5,320 bases of DNA from Candidatus Zipacnadia bacterium (GTDB taxonomy: Bacteria; Armatimonadota; Zipacnadia; Zipacnadales; Zipacnadaceae). The position numbers were made by a program, and so were the translations under genes. Where the stretch lies: the NCBI GenBank assembly GCA_029821415.1, contig JALGTJ010000144.1, forward strand, positions 1-5,320. Direction: 5' to 3'. Shown piece after piece: positions 4,741 through 5,320 of the stretch. Numbering within the stretch: position 1 is the stretch's first letter; every line of letters begins with the position of its first letter. The notes beneath the pieces are model-generated. The model had not been told where the DNA came from and made no database searches. It was given only the letters and a program-made list of their open reading frames with translations.

Positions 4741-5320
4741 ATGAGATTGCAGTTTCTGGGTGCGGCCCGCCAGGTTACCGGCTCGATGTACTATGTCCAA
4801 ACTCGGGCGGGTAAATTCTTGGTTGATTGTGGCTTCTATCAGGGGCCGGACCATCCGCGCCAACAAAACCGGCGAGACTTCGGTTTTGACGTCAGGAAGC
4901 TGGACTGGGTGATACTCACTCATGCTCACTTGGATCATTGTGGCCTGTTGCCACGGCTGGCGGCGATGGGTTTTACTGGAGAGGTTATCTGCACTTCGGC
5001 AACTGCTGACCTCAGCGAGCTTGTCCTGCTGGACAGCGCTCACGTCCAGCAGGAGGATGCCGAATTTGATATGAAGCAGTGGTGTCGGCATGGCCGGCAC
5101 GGTCCCCCACCGCTGCCATTGTATGGGGTGGAGGAGGTACAAAACTGTCTTGGAGCCTTCCGGGAGGTACCTTATGACCAGGTGGAAGAGCTTGCGCCGG
5201 GGCTATCGGTGCGCTTCCGTGATGCCGGTCATATCTTGGGGTCCGCTTCTGTAGAAGTTTGGATTGAGGAGGACGGCGAAGAACGCAGTATGGTGTTTTC
5301 CGGTGATATAGGCAGTCGTG
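4741..5320 (+). CDS. Beta-CASP metallo-beta-lactamase, predicted RNase (C-terminus beyond window)
   Basis: The gene starts at ATG 4741, five nt after GGAGG, and runs off the right edge; 193 residues of an expected 430-470 are visible. It matches the CPSF/Ysh1-type RNA-processing metallo-beta-lactamases (COG1236; Thermus TTHA0252 is a known relative). The visible motifs are GAARQVTGS (7-15), LVDCGFYQG (27-35), the zinc motif THAHLDHCG (60-68; H61, H63, D65, H66), the next metal ligand His164 in DAGHILGSA, and Asp189 in SGDIGS. These are the residues that bind two zinc ions in the family, so the active site looks intact as far as it can be seen. The beta-CASP insert and C-terminal motifs lie outside the window. 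A role in RNA cleavage or trimming is inferred from the family. It is probably cotranscribed with the SLOG gene. Confidence 0.92.
   Translation, partial: MRLQFLGAARQVTGSMYYVQTRAGKFLVDCGFYQGPDHPRQQNRRDFGFDVRKLDWVILTHAHLDHCGLLPRLAAMGFTGEVICTSATADLSELVLLDSAHVQQEDAEFDMKQWCRHGRHGPPPLPLYGVEEVQNCLGAFREVPYDQVEELAPGLSVRFRDAGHILGSASVEVWIEEDGEERSMVFSGDIGSR

Noticed and set aside
4702..5142. A 146-codon leftward frame opposite the metallo-beta-lactamase gene.
   Set aside because: It is antisense to a well-supported gene with intact motifs and has no recognisable features.

Overview
The window is bacterial DNA of moderate to fairly high GC. It has compact genes, Shine-Dalgarno sites and two textbook sigma-70-type promoters. 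The gene products are a bS18 ribosomal protein with a zinc-ribbon pattern, a short-form phosphate acetyltransferase, a CspA-type protein, a soluble hybrid histidine kinase, a SLOG/LOG-like protein and a beta-CASP metallo-beta-lactamase. The overall style resembles uncultured Chloroflexota (Dehalococcoidia-like) genomes, but that is a weak guess from general resemblance. No marker in the window fixes the phylum.

Layout. (1) Positions 1-1750 read leftwards: a strong promoter (1722-1750), then rpsR (bS18), pta, and a lipoprotein gene cut by the left edge. I see no terminator or clear internal promoter between them, so they may be one transcription unit. (2) Positions 1751-1932 are a non-coding divergent region between the rpsR and csp promoters. 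(3) Positions 1933-2474 read rightwards: a perfectly spaced promoter, a leader of about 125 nt, a cold-shock protein gene and a strong intrinsic terminator. (4) Positions 2508-3977 read leftwards: a PAS-HisKA-HATPase-receiver hybrid kinase that converges on the csp terminator. (5) Positions 3978-4144 are a divergent, partly AT-rich gap. (6) Positions 4145-5320 read rightwards: a SLOG/LOG-like gene followed 11 nt later by the first part of a beta-CASP metallo-beta-lactamase (predicted RNase), cut by the right edge.

How the genes might work together. Pta links acetyl-CoA and acetyl phosphate and is apparently expressed with a ribosomal protein. The csp unit looks independently controlled by its own leader and terminator. 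The kinase probably senses a cytoplasmic signal through its PAS domain. The SLOG protein and the predicted RNase look translationally close and may act together on nucleotides or RNA, but this is inference from position only.

I found no mobile element, CRISPR array, tRNA or rRNA, and no strong evidence of a wholly new system. The points most worth checking are the solitary rpsR-pta arrangement, an Arg-to-His change at a normally conserved Pta position, the structured csp leader with a possible overlapping small ORF, and the SLOG/beta-CASP gene pair.
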